Source: Candidatus Nitrosotenuis cloacae (GTDB taxonomy: Archaea > Thermoproteota > Nitrososphaeria > Nitrososphaerales > Nitrosopumilaceae). From it: a DNA stretch of 64,000 nucleotides. A program made the position numbers and the translations under genes. Positions 17,138 to 26,374 of the stretch are shown piece by piece. Under the pieces are notes generated by a model, which was not told where the DNA came from, did not search any database, and worked only from the letters and a program-made list of their open reading frames with translations. Where the stretch lies: contig NZ_CP011097.1 of assembly GCF_000955905.1 (NCBI RefSeq), positions 755,957 to 819,956 on the forward strand. The letters are read 5' to 3'. How positions within the stretch are numbered: position 1 is the first letter of the stretch; every line of letters begins with the position of its first letter.

Positions 17138-18055
17138 TTGAATTTATTGGCAGATCTAAAGAAGGGAAAGCGTGGTGCAATCGCAAAGGCAATCTCTATT
17201 GTTGAGAATGATGAATCTGAAGCAAGAAAACTGATCAAAAAAATATTCAAAACATCTGGCAAATCTGTCGTAATTGGGATTACTGGACCTGCTGGTGCTG
17301 GGAAAAGCTCGTTAATCAACAAAACATCCGTCTCACTCAAAAAACTGGGTTTGAGAGCAGCTGTTCTGGCAGTGGATCCTACTAGCCATGTTACTGGTGG
17401 TGCTATTCTGGGTGATAGAGTCCGTATGACTGAGTCCACTGACTCTGGAACGTATATTCGAAGCATAGCATCGCGTGGTGCAACAGGGGCAATCTCTCAC
17501 TCTATTCGAAATAGCGTTAGGGTGTTAGAATATGCCGGGTTTAATCCAATCATAATAGAAAGCGTGGGGGCTGGCCAGACTGAAGTTGAAATTGCAAACA
17601 TTGCCGATATTACAGTTGTCGTGTTTAATCCTCACACTGGTGATAGCATCCAGACCGTAAAGGCAGGACTGACTGAAATCGGTGATGTGTACTTGGTTAA
17701 CAAGAGTGATCTGGATGGTGCGACTCAGCTATTCGAGTCAGTCAAAGAGTTCATTGGAATGACTGAACGAAACCCAATCATACTACAAACATCTGTTACA
17801 AAAAATAAGGGAATTGACGAATTTGCAAAAAAGCTAAAAGAGATGATGGCGCAAAAACAAAAAACCAAAAAAGACCGCGACATAAAGCGACTAGACTCCG
17901 AGCTCAAAGATATTGTTTTAAATAATGTTAGGATAAGAATCGACACGTTGCTTGAGTCTGACAAAAACTATGCCAAATATCTCAAAAAATTACAATCAAA
18001 AGAACTAGACCCATTTGAAGCAGCAGATAAAATATCTACTAGTATATTCAAGTGA
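17138..18055 (+). CDS. meaB: MeaB/ArgK-type G3E GTPase, mutase chaperone
   Basis: A 305-residue P-loop GTPase. GPAGAGKSS is at residues 50-58, VDPTS follows in the switch I region, and ESVGAGQTE and NKSD are the G3 and G4 motifs. MeaB proteins load and protect the adenosylcobalamin of methylmalonyl-CoA mutase. Its TGA overlaps the GTG of the mutase large-subunit gene (GTGA), confirming the partnership. The start is TTG at 17138, with an AATTTATTG box about 28 bases upstream. Confidence 0.95.
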   Translation: MNLLADLKKGKRGAIAKAISIVENDESEARKLIKKIFKTSGKSVVIGITGPAGAGKSSLINKTSVSLKKLGLRAAVLAVDPTSHVTGGAILGDRVRMTESTDSGTYIRSIASRGATGAISHSIRNSVRVLEYAGFNPIIIESVGAGQTEVEIANIADITVVVFNPHTGDSIQTVKAGLTEIGDVYLVNKSDLDGATQLFESVKEFIGMTERNPIILQTSVTKNKGIDEFAKKLKEMMAQKQKTKKDRDIKRLDSELKDIVLNNVRIRIDTLLESDKNYAKYLKKLQSKELDPFEAADKISTSIFK

Positions 18056-19647
18056 ATAGTATGGCGCAAAAACAAGAAAAACCAAAGAAAATTTTAACCG
18101 ATTCTAATTTCACAGTTGACCGAGTATATCACGCAAAGAAAAAGGCCACAAAAGAAGAGCCCGGCAAATATCCATTCACACGTGGAATCCACGCAGAAAT
18201 GTATCGAGAGCGATTTTGGACAATGCGTCAGTATTCTGGATTTGGCGACGCAAAACAGACCAATGAACGATTCAAGTTCATGCTCGAAAAGGGGCAAACC
18301 GGTCTATCCATGGCGTTTGATCTTCCAACGCAAATAGGACATGATGCAGACGCCACACAGGCAGAAGGAGAGGTAGGAAAGGTCGGCGTATCAATATCGT
18401 CACTAAAAGACATGATGACTGCATTTGATGGTATACCGCTAGGCAAAGTAAGCTCTTCAATGACAATCAATTCCACTGCATCAACATTACTTGCATACTA
18501 TATCGCGGTTGGCGAATCTCAGGGATTTGCAAGCACAGAATTACGTGGAACTACACAAAATGACATTCTCAAAGAATACATTGCAAGAAACACGTACATC
18601 TATCCACCACAACCGTCAATGAGATTGATTGGTGATATGATCGGATATTGTGCAAAACATGTCCCACAATGGTATCCAGTTTCAATTTCAGGTTATCACA
18701 TGAGGGAAGCCGGCTCTACTGCAACACAAGAGGTGGCATTTACCATAGCAAATGCAATTGCGTACATTCAGACCTGCCTTGATAGGGGACTCAAAATAGA
18801 TGACTTTGCACCAAGATTGTCGTTTTTCTTTTGTTGTACAATAGAGTTCTTTGAAGAAATTGCCAAGTTCAGAGTTGCAAGAAAAATCTACGCAGAAATT
18901 CTCAAAGAAAAATTCCACGCAAAGGATCCTAAATCACTACAACTAAAATTCCACACACAGACAAGCGGAGAATCCCTCACTGCACAACAACCAGACAACA
19001 ACATTGTTCGAGTCGCAATACAGACAATGGCAGCAGTAATTGGAGGAACACAGTCATTGCACACTAATTCTCGTGATGAGGCATTGGCATTACCAACTGC
19101 CGAATCCGCCAAGATTGCGCTCAGAACACAGCAAATCGTCGCGCACGAATCCGGCATAACAAAGACAGTTGATCCAATGGCCGGCTCGCACTATCTAGAG
19201 TATCTATGTGATGAAATCGAGGACGGTGTTCGCAAATACCTAAAACAAATTGAAAAGATGGGTGGCGCGCTAAAGGCAATCGAGAAAGGATTCTTCCAGT
19301 CCGAAATCAGACAAAACGCATACCGACTAAAAAAGGAAGTTGATGCAGGTGAGCGCGTACTGGTCGGTGTAAACAAGTTTTCTGATGAAAAAGAAGCAAA
19401 GCAAGAACTACTCCGAATAGATGACACCGTAGAGAAAAAACAGAGAGCGGTACTCAAAAAACTACGCTCTGAGCGAGACAACAAAAAAGTACAATACGCC
19501 TTGTCTAAAATGCAGGTAGCTGCAGAAAAAGATGATAATCTGATGCCATTTATCCTAAATGCGGTAAAAGTATATGCTACAACTGGAGAGGTAAGCAACA
19601 CATTCAGGCAAGTGTTTGGCGAATACCGACCAAAAGAAGTGTTCTAG
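18052..19647 (+). CDS. mcmA1: methylmalonyl-CoA mutase large subunit
   Basis: A 531-residue catalytic TIM-barrel subunit without the B12-binding domain, which is the separate protein at 13600-14022. It has the substrate loop FDLPTQIGHDAD, SSMTINSTA, and HTQTSGESLTAQQPDNN with HTNSRDEA. The reaction is succinyl-CoA to or from methylmalonyl-CoA in the 3HP/4HB cycle. The start is GTG at 18052 overlapping meaB, or the ATG at 18061. The epimerase gene follows with no gap (TAG then ATG), making a meaB-mcmA1-mce operon. Confidence 0.96.
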   Translation: MNSMAQKQEKPKKILTDSNFTVDRVYHAKKKATKEEPGKYPFTRGIHAEMYRERFWTMRQYSGFGDAKQTNERFKFMLEKGQTGLSMAFDLPTQIGHDADATQAEGEVGKVGVSISSLKDMMTAFDGIPLGKVSSSMTINSTASTLLAYYIAVGESQGFASTELRGTTQNDILKEYIARNTYIYPPQPSMRLIGDMIGYCAKHVPQWYPVSISGYHMREAGSTATQEVAFTIANAIAYIQTCLDRGLKIDDFAPRLSFFFCCTIEFFEEIAKFRVARKIYAEILKEKFHAKDPKSLQLKFHTQTSGESLTAQQPDNNIVRVAIQTMAAVIGGTQSLHTNSRDEALALPTAESAKIALRTQQIVAHESGITKTVDPMAGSHYLEYLCDEIEDGVRKYLKQIEKMGGALKAIEKGFFQSEIRQNAYRLKKEVDAGERVLVGVNKFSDEKEAKQELLRIDDTVEKKQRAVLKKLRSERDNKKVQYALSKMQVAAEKDDNLMPFILNAVKVYATTGEVSNTFRQVFGEYRPKEVF

Positions 19648-20049
19648 ATGAAAATAGATCATATAGCAATTGCAGTAAATGATGTAGAGCAAGCAGCAAA
19701 ACAATACCAGGGAGCTCTTGGTGTTGAGAAGATCGTATACGAAACAGTAGAAGCTGAAGGCGTCAAGCTAGCAATAATAAAACTAGAGAATGGAAGAATT
19801 GAGCTGATGCAGCCAACGCGTGATGATAGTCCAATCAAAAAATTCTTGGAAAAGAAAGGCGAGGGATTACATCACATGGCGCTAGCCACTGATGATATTG
19901 AATCAGAATACCAACGAATGGAAGGATGTGGAATCCAATTCTTGGGCAAAATTAGACCTGGCTCTGAGGGAACAAAAATAACGTTCATTCACCCAAAGTC
20001 TCTGTCTGGTGTTCTAACTGAGATCTGCTCGCATCCAAAACACGACTAG
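19648..20049 (+). CDS. mce: methylmalonyl-CoA epimerase
   Basis: A 133-residue vicinal-oxygen-chelate (glyoxalase-fold) enzyme with metal ligands in the first strand (KIDHIAIAV), the middle strand (GLHHMALATDD) and a Glu in the last strand (GVLTEIC). It interconverts (S)- and (R)-methylmalonyl-CoA, feeding the mutase encoded directly upstream. The ATG abuts the mutase stop codon. Confidence 0.94.
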   Translation: MKIDHIAIAVNDVEQAAKQYQGALGVEKIVYETVEAEGVKLAIIKLENGRIELMQPTRDDSPIKKFLEKKGEGLHHMALATDDIESEYQRMEGCGIQFLGKIRPGSEGTKITFIHPKSLSGVLTEICSHPKHD

Positions 20050-20053
20050 AAAA

Positions 20054-20620
20054 TCACTCTAGCATCTTTAGTGTATCTGATGCCGTGATGATTCCAATTA
20101 TTTTACCTGCCTTGTCCACCAGAATGCACTTGGAATATCTGATTAGCGGTACAAGTGCTCGAGCGGGAGTCTGATGGTCCACAATTGGTGGCCTTGCCTC
20201 CATGACGTCTGCAAGCTGAATCTGCTTCCACGATGACTCGTCACTATCAGTAAGATGTCTTACCACGCCATCCTCTGTTATCACACCCACTGGTTCTGAT
20301 GATCTGAAAATTGGAATTTGGCTGATGGACATTTTGCGCATTTTGTGTATGGCATCATGAAGCGAGTCCGTTGGCTTTAGCTTGACAATTTCTTTACTGC
20401 AAATATCGCCTGCCTTGTTTGGATCAGCTCGTCCTTCTAGGGTTGCCAAACTATCAAAGACTCGTTTGGCAGTCTCGTAGCTTGGCTGACTTCGACCAGA
20501 TTCTATCTGGTTTATCATCGATGTGCTGACTCCTGTCATCTTTGCGAGCTCTTTTTGGGTCACGCCAATCTTGAGTCGGGCCTGCTTGATACTGTCTATT
20601 CTGGGAAGCATGACTCTCAC
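20054..20620 (-). CDS. XRE helix-turn-helix plus CBS-pair regulator
   Basis: A 188-residue regulator: a Cro/CI-type helix-turn-helix at residues about 10-62 (IGVTQKELAKMTGVSTSMIN), then two CBS domains (about 65-188). CBS pairs usually bind adenine nucleotides or S-adenosylmethionine, so it probably senses energy or methylation state and binds DNA accordingly. Similar proteins are common in archaea; targets are unknown. The GTG at 20620 is 25 bases from a GTAAAATTC stretch upstream; an ATG at 20611 is the alternative. Confidence 0.88.
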   Translation of the reverse strand: MRVMLPRIDSIKQARLKIGVTQKELAKMTGVSTSMINQIESGRSQPSYETAKRVFDSLATLEGRADPNKAGDICSKEIVKLKPTDSLHDAIHKMRKMSISQIPIFRSSEPVGVITEDGVVRHLTDSDESSWKQIQLADVMEARPPIVDHQTPARALVPLIRYSKCILVDKAGKIIGIITASDTLKMLE

Positions 20621-20654
20621 TAAATCCCATTACGGTATGAATTTTACTGCTAAA

Positions 20655-20665
20655 ACTCTTATTCT
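20655..20665 (+). promoter_or_regulatory. TATA-like box for the TPR gene
   Basis: ACTCTTATTCT is centred 27 bases before the TTG start at 20687. Confidence 0.4.
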
Positions 20666-20686
20666 AAACAAGAAAACCACACATCA

Positions 20687-21250
20687 TTGGGATTATTTGA
20701 TAATTTCAAAAAGAAATACCCTGAATGCAAGACTACCGAAGACTGGTTTTACAAGGGCAACCAACTAGCTTCTTCTGGAAATTTGGATGATGCAATCAAA
20801 TGCTTTGATGAGGCAATCAAGCTAAACGTAAACAACTCACAAGCCTGGAACAACAAAGGTTTTGCACTGGACGAGTCTGGCAAATCAAAACAGGCCATCC
20901 AATGTTATGATATGGCAATCAAACTGAGCCCTGGAAACGCTGATGCTTGGTACAACAAAGGATCTGCAGTTGGCAAATCAAAAAAATTCGAAGATGCAAT
21001 CAAATGCTTTGATGAGGCAATCAAAATCAATCCAAAAAACTCACTTGCTTGGAATGGTAAGGGTTTTGCACTGGGCAAGACCAAAAACTTGGATGAGTCT
21101 ATTGTATGCTTTGATGAGGCAATAAAACTAAACCCCAGCTATTTTGATGCTTGGTACAACAAGGGCTTTGCATTAAAAATTCTTGGAAATATGGCAGAAT
21201 CGGATCGATGCTTTGAGCGAGCCACCTCGCTAAAATCACGTAATAAATGA
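20687..21250 (+). CDS. TPR-repeat protein
   Basis: A 187-residue protein with five 34-residue tetratricopeptide repeats from about residue 18 to the end, each with the W-x2-(K/N)-G ... DAI-x-C-(F/Y)-(D/E)-x-AI-x-L pattern. It is a protein-binding scaffold with no enzymatic domain. A 32-base stretch encoding repeat cores recurs exactly at 20789-20820 and 20993-21024, pointing to recent internal duplication or gene conversion. The start is TTG (MGLFDNFKKKYPE). It sits back-to-back with the CBS regulator; partner unknown. Confidence 0.88.
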   Translation: MGLFDNFKKKYPECKTTEDWFYKGNQLASSGNLDDAIKCFDEAIKLNVNNSQAWNNKGFALDESGKSKQAIQCYDMAIKLSPGNADAWYNKGSAVGKSKKFEDAIKCFDEAIKINPKNSLAWNGKGFALGKTKNLDESIVCFDEAIKLNPSYFDAWYNKGFALKILGNMAESDRCFERATSLKSRNK

Positions 21251-21254
21251 AAAA

Positions 21255-21298
21255 GTGAGGATATCCGGTAGAACAGGGTCGACAGATGATATCCTCAC
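21255..21298. repeat. perfect 11-bp inverted repeat after the TPR gene
   Basis: GTGAGGATATC (21255-21265) and its exact complement GATATCCTCAC (21288-21298) flank a 22-base loop that contains GTCGAC. The left arm begins five bases after the TPR stop codon. A smaller palindrome TCGGTATTACCGA follows downstream. It could be a 3' UTR hairpin, a small structured RNA or an operator. No T-run follows directly, so it is not a classical terminator. Confidence 0.6.
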
Positions 21299-21472
21299 CT
21301 GATTTGGTTGGTCTTGGCTGGTCCTAATCTCGGTATTACCGAATGAACCTTAGCATGTTTGTGCGATTTAACAAATAAAGGATTGCGTAGGAATCATACG
21401 TGAACAATTCTAAAATGTTGTTCAAAAAATACACACTAGTTTTCAAACCCTACCAAAATCATCATTCCACAA

Positions 21473-21859
21473 ATGAACATACTGGTAGCGGAAGACAACA
21501 AGTTTACCGCACAACAATACAAAATATTATTGGAAAAAATGGGACACAAAGTCATCACCACTGAAGATGGTAGTGAATGCGTCAAAAAATACAAGGAACA
21601 ACTAAAATCCGAATTTGACTCACTGGATGACTCTCCATTTGATCTAGTGTTGTTGGATCATAACATGCCAAAAAAGACAGGCGCTCAGGCAGCAAAGGAA
21701 ATTTTAGCAAAAAACCCAAACCAAAAGATTCTCTTTGTTACTGGATATCAGAGATGGGCAGTAGAGGATGATACGGATGATCTGTTTGAGAAAATCGTAC
21801 TGTTGGAAAAACCGTTCACGCTAAATCAGCTGTCCAGAAAGATTGAATCGTTGGTATAG
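21473..21859 (+). CDS. stand-alone response-regulator receiver protein
   Basis: A 128-residue single receiver domain. It has the acidic pair Glu7/Asp8, phospho-acceptor Asp62 in LVLLDHNMPKKTG, switch Thr90 and conserved Lys113 in LEKPF. There is no output domain, so it works like CheY/Spo0F through protein contacts. An insertion around residues 41-54 lengthens the loop before the acceptor strand. It closely resembles the receiver at 58833, sharing the AAKEILA-x-NP-x-Q segment, suggesting paralogues. No histidine kinase is encoded in the window. Confidence 0.92.
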   Translation: MNILVAEDNKFTAQQYKILLEKMGHKVITTEDGSECVKKYKEQLKSEFDSLDDSPFDLVLLDHNMPKKTGAQAAKEILAKNPNQKILFVTGYQRWAVEDDTDDLFEKIVLLEKPFTLNQLSRKIESLV

Positions 21860-21860
21860 T

Positions 21861-24581
21861 TTATCGTCGCTTTTTTGATTTTTTAGCCGCTTTTTTTGGC
21901 TTCTTTACCTTTTTCTTGGTTATCTTTTTTGGGGCAGATTTTTGCAAGAGTTTTGATTGGGCAGCCGCCACAATAGATATTGGAATTCTGTGAGGCGAGG
22001 CACTAACATACGATACTCCGGCATTATGGAAGAACTTGATAGAGTTTGGATCTCCACCATGTTCACCGCATACTCCTACCTCGATTCCAGGCTTTACTGT
22101 TTTGCCGTTGGCAATGGCTAGTTTGACTAGGCTTCCAACACCATTGACGTCCAGTGTCTGGAATGGGTTTCTCTCCAAAATCTCTTTGTCAATATATTCT
22201 GGGAGGAATTTGCCTTCTGCATCCTCCCTTGAGAAGCTAAACACTGCCTGAGTGAGATCGTTTGTGCCAAAGCTGAAAAACTCGGCAGTATTTGCCAGCT
22301 CATGTGATGTAAGACAACCTCGAACCACTTCAAGCATTGTTCCAAAGCTTATCTTTAGTTTCAGTCCGTGTTTTGACTCGACTTCGGATTTTACCCTATC
22401 GTAAATGGATTTGATGTGGTTTAACTCTGCAATGCTTCCTACCTGTGGAATCATTATTTGTGGAAATGCGTTCACTTTTTGTTTTGCTAGATCAGCCGCT
22501 GCTTCAAAGACTGCGCGTATCTGCATTTCATAAATTTCAGGATATGTTATACCGACTCTAACTCCCCGATGGCCCATCATTGGGTTTATCTCGGCTAGCT
22601 CTTTTGCCCGTGCCAAGTAGGTTTTGGCCTCTTCCATGTCAGGTGAGCCACCACTTCGCTCCATCTTGTGGATTTTGTTAATGAGTTCTTCTGGGTTTGG
22701 CAAAAATTCATGCAATGGTGGGTCGAGCAGTCGTATTGTGACCTTGTAGCCCTCCATTGCTTTTAGAATTTGAATGAAATCGCTTTTTTGTAATTCTTGT
22801 AGCTTTGTGAGATGTTCTTTGCGCTCCTCTAATGATTTTGCCATGATTAGTTTAACAAACAATCCTAGTCTATCTGATGCATTGAACATTCTCTCTGTTC
22901 TGCACAAGCCTATTCCTTGGGCGCCATACTTTCTTGCTAGTTCTGCACCGTCTGGCGTATCTGCATTTGCTCTGATCCCAATTGTTTTTGTTTTTTGAGC
23001 CCAATCAAGAATTGTCCTGAAATCATCAGTTATCTTTGGCTCTATTGTTGGCACCTCGCCAGTGTATACGTCACCCTGGCTACCATCGATTGTTATTGCA
23101 TCGCCTTCATGAATTGTGATATTTCCAACAATTGCTTGTTTTGTTTCTGGGGAGATCTTCAGATCAGCACACCCAACAATACATGGCTTGCCCATTCCTC
23201 TTGCTACTACTGCAGCATGTGATGTTTTGCCGCCCCGGCTGGTCAGTATTCCAACGGATGCAAAAAATGCAGGAACATCTTCCGGCTTTGTTTCTTCTCT
23301 TACTAGGATGACTTTGGCACCATTCTCACCCATTGCAACTGCTCTTTTCACATCAAACACTGCAACACCGCTTGCTGCACCTGGTGATGCGGCAATTCCT
23401 TTGACTACCTTGGTGAATTGTTTTGCTTTTTCATAGTCGATGGTTTTGTGCAGTAATTGTTCTAATTGGTCTGCGTTTAGTCTGAGTAATGCACGGTCTT
23501 TATTGATGAGTTTTTCTTTTACCATATCTACTGAGCTCTTGATCATGCCAGCTGCGTTCATTTTTGCAGACCTTGTCTGCAGCAAATAGAATTTGCCTTG
23601 CTCTACTGTGAACTCTATGTCCTGTGGCTCTCTGTAATGTTTTTCTAGCTTTTTGCAAGTGTTTGATAATAATTCATAGCTTTTTGGCATCTCTAATTTC
23701 ATCTCGTCTACTGGCTTTGGAGTTCGAACCCCTGCCACTACGTCTTCACCCTGTGCGTTCACTAGATAGTCGCCAAAGATGTGGTTGCTGCCATCGCCGG
23801 GGTTTCTGGTAAATACTACACCTGTTGCGGAATCATTACCCATATTGCCAAACACCATTGCAACCACATTCACTGCGGTTCCATCTGCGATGTCTTTTGT
23901 GATGTGGTTTTTCTCCCTGTATACGATTGCTCGCTCGCCCATCCAACTGTTAAAGACTGCCATGACTGCTAATTGTAATTGCTCGTCTGGATGTGTTGGA
24001 AATGGTTTACCAGTGTGGGTTTGGCAGACCTGCTTGTACTGCGATACTACACTTCGCAATGATTGCTCATTTAGGTCGCTATCCGCAGTTACGCCTTGTG
24101 CTTTTTTGGCACTTTCCAGAATATGATCAAATTTCTTGTCATCCACGCCAAAGACTACTTTGCCAAACAACTGGACAAATCTGCGATAGGAATCCCATGC
24201 AAATCTTGGATTGTTTGTCTTTTTTGATAGCGCCTCAACTGTAATGTCGTTTAATCCTAGGTTTAGTATGGTGTCCATCATTCCAGGCATTGATAGTGCA
24301 GCACCGGAACGCACTGACACTAACAATGGATTTTCAGACGAGTTCCATTTCTTTTTTGCAATCTTTTCTAGCTTGGTGATGTTCTTTTTTACCTGAGTCC
24401 ACAAGTCTCGTGGAACGGTCTTGTTGTTTTGATAGTATAATTTGCAAACATCTGTGGTGATGGTGAATCCTTGAGGGACTGGCAGCTTTAGCTGAGTCAT
24501 CTCGCAGAGGCCTGCGCCCTTGCCGCCTAGGAGTTTTTTGTTCTTGCCGTCTCCCTCATCAAAGAAATAAACCATTTTCAT
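21861..24581 (-). CDS. ppdK: pyruvate, phosphate dikinase
   Basis: About 906 residues from the ATG at 24581. The enzyme makes phosphoenolpyruvate from pyruvate, ATP and phosphate for gluconeogenesis. It has the N-terminal ATP-grasp part (LLGGKGAGLCEMT), the swivelling phospho-His domain (GGKTSHAAVVARGMGKP) and the C-terminal PEP/pyruvate barrel ending with VGVCGEHGGDPNSI. The Lys-rich final ~28 residues extend beyond the usual family end. Longer starts up to 24638 would run into tpiA; the ATG at 24581 follows the tpiA stop by 19 bases and gives the expected MVYFFDEGDG start, so the two genes form an operon. Confidence 0.95.
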   Translation of the reverse strand: MKMVYFFDEGDGKNKKLLGGKGAGLCEMTQLKLPVPQGFTITTDVCKLYYQNNKTVPRDLWTQVKKNITKLEKIAKKKWNSSENPLLVSVRSGAALSMPGMMDTILNLGLNDITVEALSKKTNNPRFAWDSYRRFVQLFGKVVFGVDDKKFDHILESAKKAQGVTADSDLNEQSLRSVVSQYKQVCQTHTGKPFPTHPDEQLQLAVMAVFNSWMGERAIVYREKNHITKDIADGTAVNVVAMVFGNMGNDSATGVVFTRNPGDGSNHIFGDYLVNAQGEDVVAGVRTPKPVDEMKLEMPKSYELLSNTCKKLEKHYREPQDIEFTVEQGKFYLLQTRSAKMNAAGMIKSSVDMVKEKLINKDRALLRLNADQLEQLLHKTIDYEKAKQFTKVVKGIAASPGAASGVAVFDVKRAVAMGENGAKVILVREETKPEDVPAFFASVGILTSRGGKTSHAAVVARGMGKPCIVGCADLKISPETKQAIVGNITIHEGDAITIDGSQGDVYTGEVPTIEPKITDDFRTILDWAQKTKTIGIRANADTPDGAELARKYGAQGIGLCRTERMFNASDRLGLFVKLIMAKSLEERKEHLTKLQELQKSDFIQILKAMEGYKVTIRLLDPPLHEFLPNPEELINKIHKMERSGGSPDMEEAKTYLARAKELAEINPMMGHRGVRVGITYPEIYEMQIRAVFEAAADLAKQKVNAFPQIMIPQVGSIAELNHIKSIYDRVKSEVESKHGLKLKISFGTMLEVVRGCLTSHELANTAEFFSFGTNDLTQAVFSFSREDAEGKFLPEYIDKEILERNPFQTLDVNGVGSLVKLAIANGKTVKPGIEVGVCGEHGGDPNSIKFFHNAGVSYVSASPHRIPISIVAAAQSKLLQKSAPKKITKKKVKKPKKAAKKSKKRR

Positions 24582-24600
24582 TATTTTATCACGGATTTTT

Positions 24601-25269
24601 CTATCGATTTGTTGGGGTTTTAAGCATTGCCTTGGCAAATTCCTCTACGATCATGCCCCAATTCTTTGCTTTGACTATGCCACTTGCTACCAATATTCCA
24701 GATGAACCAAGCTCAATTGCCTTTCTGACATCTACACCAGATACGATTCCGGCACCACACAAAAGCTTGGTGCTATTCTTTGCATTTTTTACTGCCTTTG
24801 CCGCCTCTGTGATTAGTTCTGGTCTCTCGGTGGACACTGCCTTTCCCGATCCAATTAGTTCTGGCGGCTCGATTGCGATATAATCTGGGTTTAACTTTGC
24901 ATACTTTGAGGCCTCCGATACGTCTTGAACACAGACAACTGATATCATCTTTAGACTACGTAATCTTTCCACCAATTCTATGATGTCCTTTGGTGGGATT
25001 CTGTGCTCACTATGATTGATCAATGAACCGGTAACCTTGGATTTTTTTAGCAATTCTGGTATGACAAAGCCTGTGGTACTACCAACCTTGGCATTGTCTG
25101 TGTGCTGAGATAGGATTGGGCCTGAGTATTTCACCCCTAAAAGATGGTGTGGCGGGCAAATTGCTATTTTTATCTTGTATTTTTTTGCTATTCTCTGAGC
25201 GGTGGTGGCAAGCTTTTGGGTTTTTACACCTGATATTTCATCATAATTTTTGAAATTTATTACAAACAA
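24601..25269 (-). CDS. tpiA: triosephosphate isomerase, archaeal type
   Basis: A 222-residue short archaeal TIM that interconverts dihydroxyacetone phosphate and glyceraldehyde 3-phosphate. Catalytic Lys is in NFKNYDE, catalytic His in LINHSEHR, and catalytic Glu in AIEPPELIG; the phosphate loop is GAGIVSG. Length fits the archaeal tetrameric form. The start is TTG at 25269, with CTATTTATTG about 30 bases upstream. It is the first gene of a gluconeogenic operon with ppdK. Confidence 0.95.
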   Translation of the reverse strand: MFVINFKNYDEISGVKTQKLATTAQRIAKKYKIKIAICPPHHLLGVKYSGPILSQHTDNAKVGSTTGFVIPELLKKSKVTGSLINHSEHRIPPKDIIELVERLRSLKMISVVCVQDVSEASKYAKLNPDYIAIEPPELIGSGKAVSTERPELITEAAKAVKNAKNSTKLLCGAGIVSGVDVRKAIELGSSGILVASGIVKAKNWGMIVEEFAKAMLKTPTNR

Positions 25270-25314
25270 GATCTTTGTGTTGATGACTCTGAGTGCTATT
25301 TATTGTTTATAGGA

Positions 25315-26286
25315 TTATAGTTCCACTGGTGCAGATCCTTTCCAGATAAACGTGCACAGGGTAAAGATGTTGTTTGTCATCTCATCTGAGTTTGTAAACA
25401 GCGCGCATTCCGCATCGGTATTCTCATGCAGATTTCCCTTTACTGCAGAATCTGACATTAGGAGCTTGCCGCTTAGTGGGCATGACTTTGAAACTGCAAT
25501 TCTTCCCTTTGATGGTAGCTTTCCTATTCGAACCTCGCTTGCGCCAAATCGTTTGATGAATAGCTTCATTTTGTCCGGAATTTCGTCAACTACCAGTCGT
25601 ACGGTTCCACCGTTTCGCTCTGTCTGTTTTACCTTTTCTGGTATGGTGGTGTGGTATAATTTTGAGACATCCTCTAGTGTGGTAATCAGGTAAAATACAT
25701 CTGTGTTATTCTCTAAAATCCGCTCTATCTGAGAAGTGATGTTTTCGATTCCCTGAATGATTCTAAATGTTGGGGTGGTTGACTTGCTGTCCGTTGTACT
25801 GATTTCCTTTATCTTGTCGACAATTTTTTTGCCGTCCTTACGTATTTTGGATATCTCTTCTTCTTTTTTCTTTAGTGTGATGGATAAGATTTCATCGGGC
25901 TCTGATGCAATGCACAACTTTGGTGATGAAAACGATATTGATACTATGCCGTTGCTTGAGAGCTTGTCGATTGTTCGATAGGTTTTTGCTCTGTCCACGT
26001 TGATCTCTTTTGCCAGAGCGCTTGCCGTAATTGGACCTGTTCTGAGCAAATTCAGATAAATTTTTGTTTCCAGCTCATCCAAATCTAGGATTGCGGATAG
26101 CTCCGATGCTAATCCCTCGACATACGGATTGTGGGTCTTGGTTAGCTCTGGGTCCGTTCCACTCAATGACAGATCCTCCATGGGATCTGTTTGGTTATTG
26201 CGTATTAACGACGTTCTCTGTTTTTTTCGAACGGACAAATTTTTCTCCCCCAAGGCTGTTGCTGTGCATTTAAGAGCCATTTTCAC
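25315..26286 (-). CDS. TrmB-family winged-helix regulator
   Basis: A 323-residue transcription factor. A variable N-terminal region of about 70 residues precedes a winged helix (LDELETKIYLNLLRTGPITA through VDRAKTYRTIDKLSSNG, residues about 75-130), then a coiled coil and an effector-like C-terminal domain. TrmB proteins usually sense sugars; in thaumarchaea the family is expanded and ligands are mostly unknown. It lies just downstream of the pilus-platform genes on the same strand, separated by about 90 bases. The start is GTG at 26286 or ATG at 26280. Confidence 0.85.
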   Translation of the reverse strand: MKMALKCTATALGEKNLSVRKKQRTSLIRNNQTDPMEDLSLSGTDPELTKTHNPYVEGLASELSAILDLDELETKIYLNLLRTGPITASALAKEINVDRAKTYRTIDKLSSNGIVSISFSSPKLCIASEPDEILSITLKKKEEEISKIRKDGKKIVDKIKEISTTDSKSTTPTFRIIQGIENITSQIERILENNTDVFYLITTLEDVSKLYHTTIPEKVKQTERNGGTVRLVVDEIPDKMKLFIKRFGASEVRIGKLPSKGRIAVSKSCPLSGKLLMSDSAVKGNLHENTDAECALFTNSDEMTNNIFTLCTFIWKGSAPVEL

Positions 26287-26374
26287 TTATCTATAAAAAT
26301 AATTGCGTATGATTTATCAGCGAGGTGATGTTTTTTTGCACAACATCAGATCGTATGCATATATTTTACAAAAA

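Noticed and set aside
20789-21024. Repeat array or mobile element in the TPR gene
   Set aside because: The 32-base identity is explained by codons of two consecutive-type TPR motifs in one gene.
21861-24581. Long open frames on the plus strand opposite ppdK
   Set aside because: They are antisense shadows of a conserved enzyme and carry no recognisable motifs.
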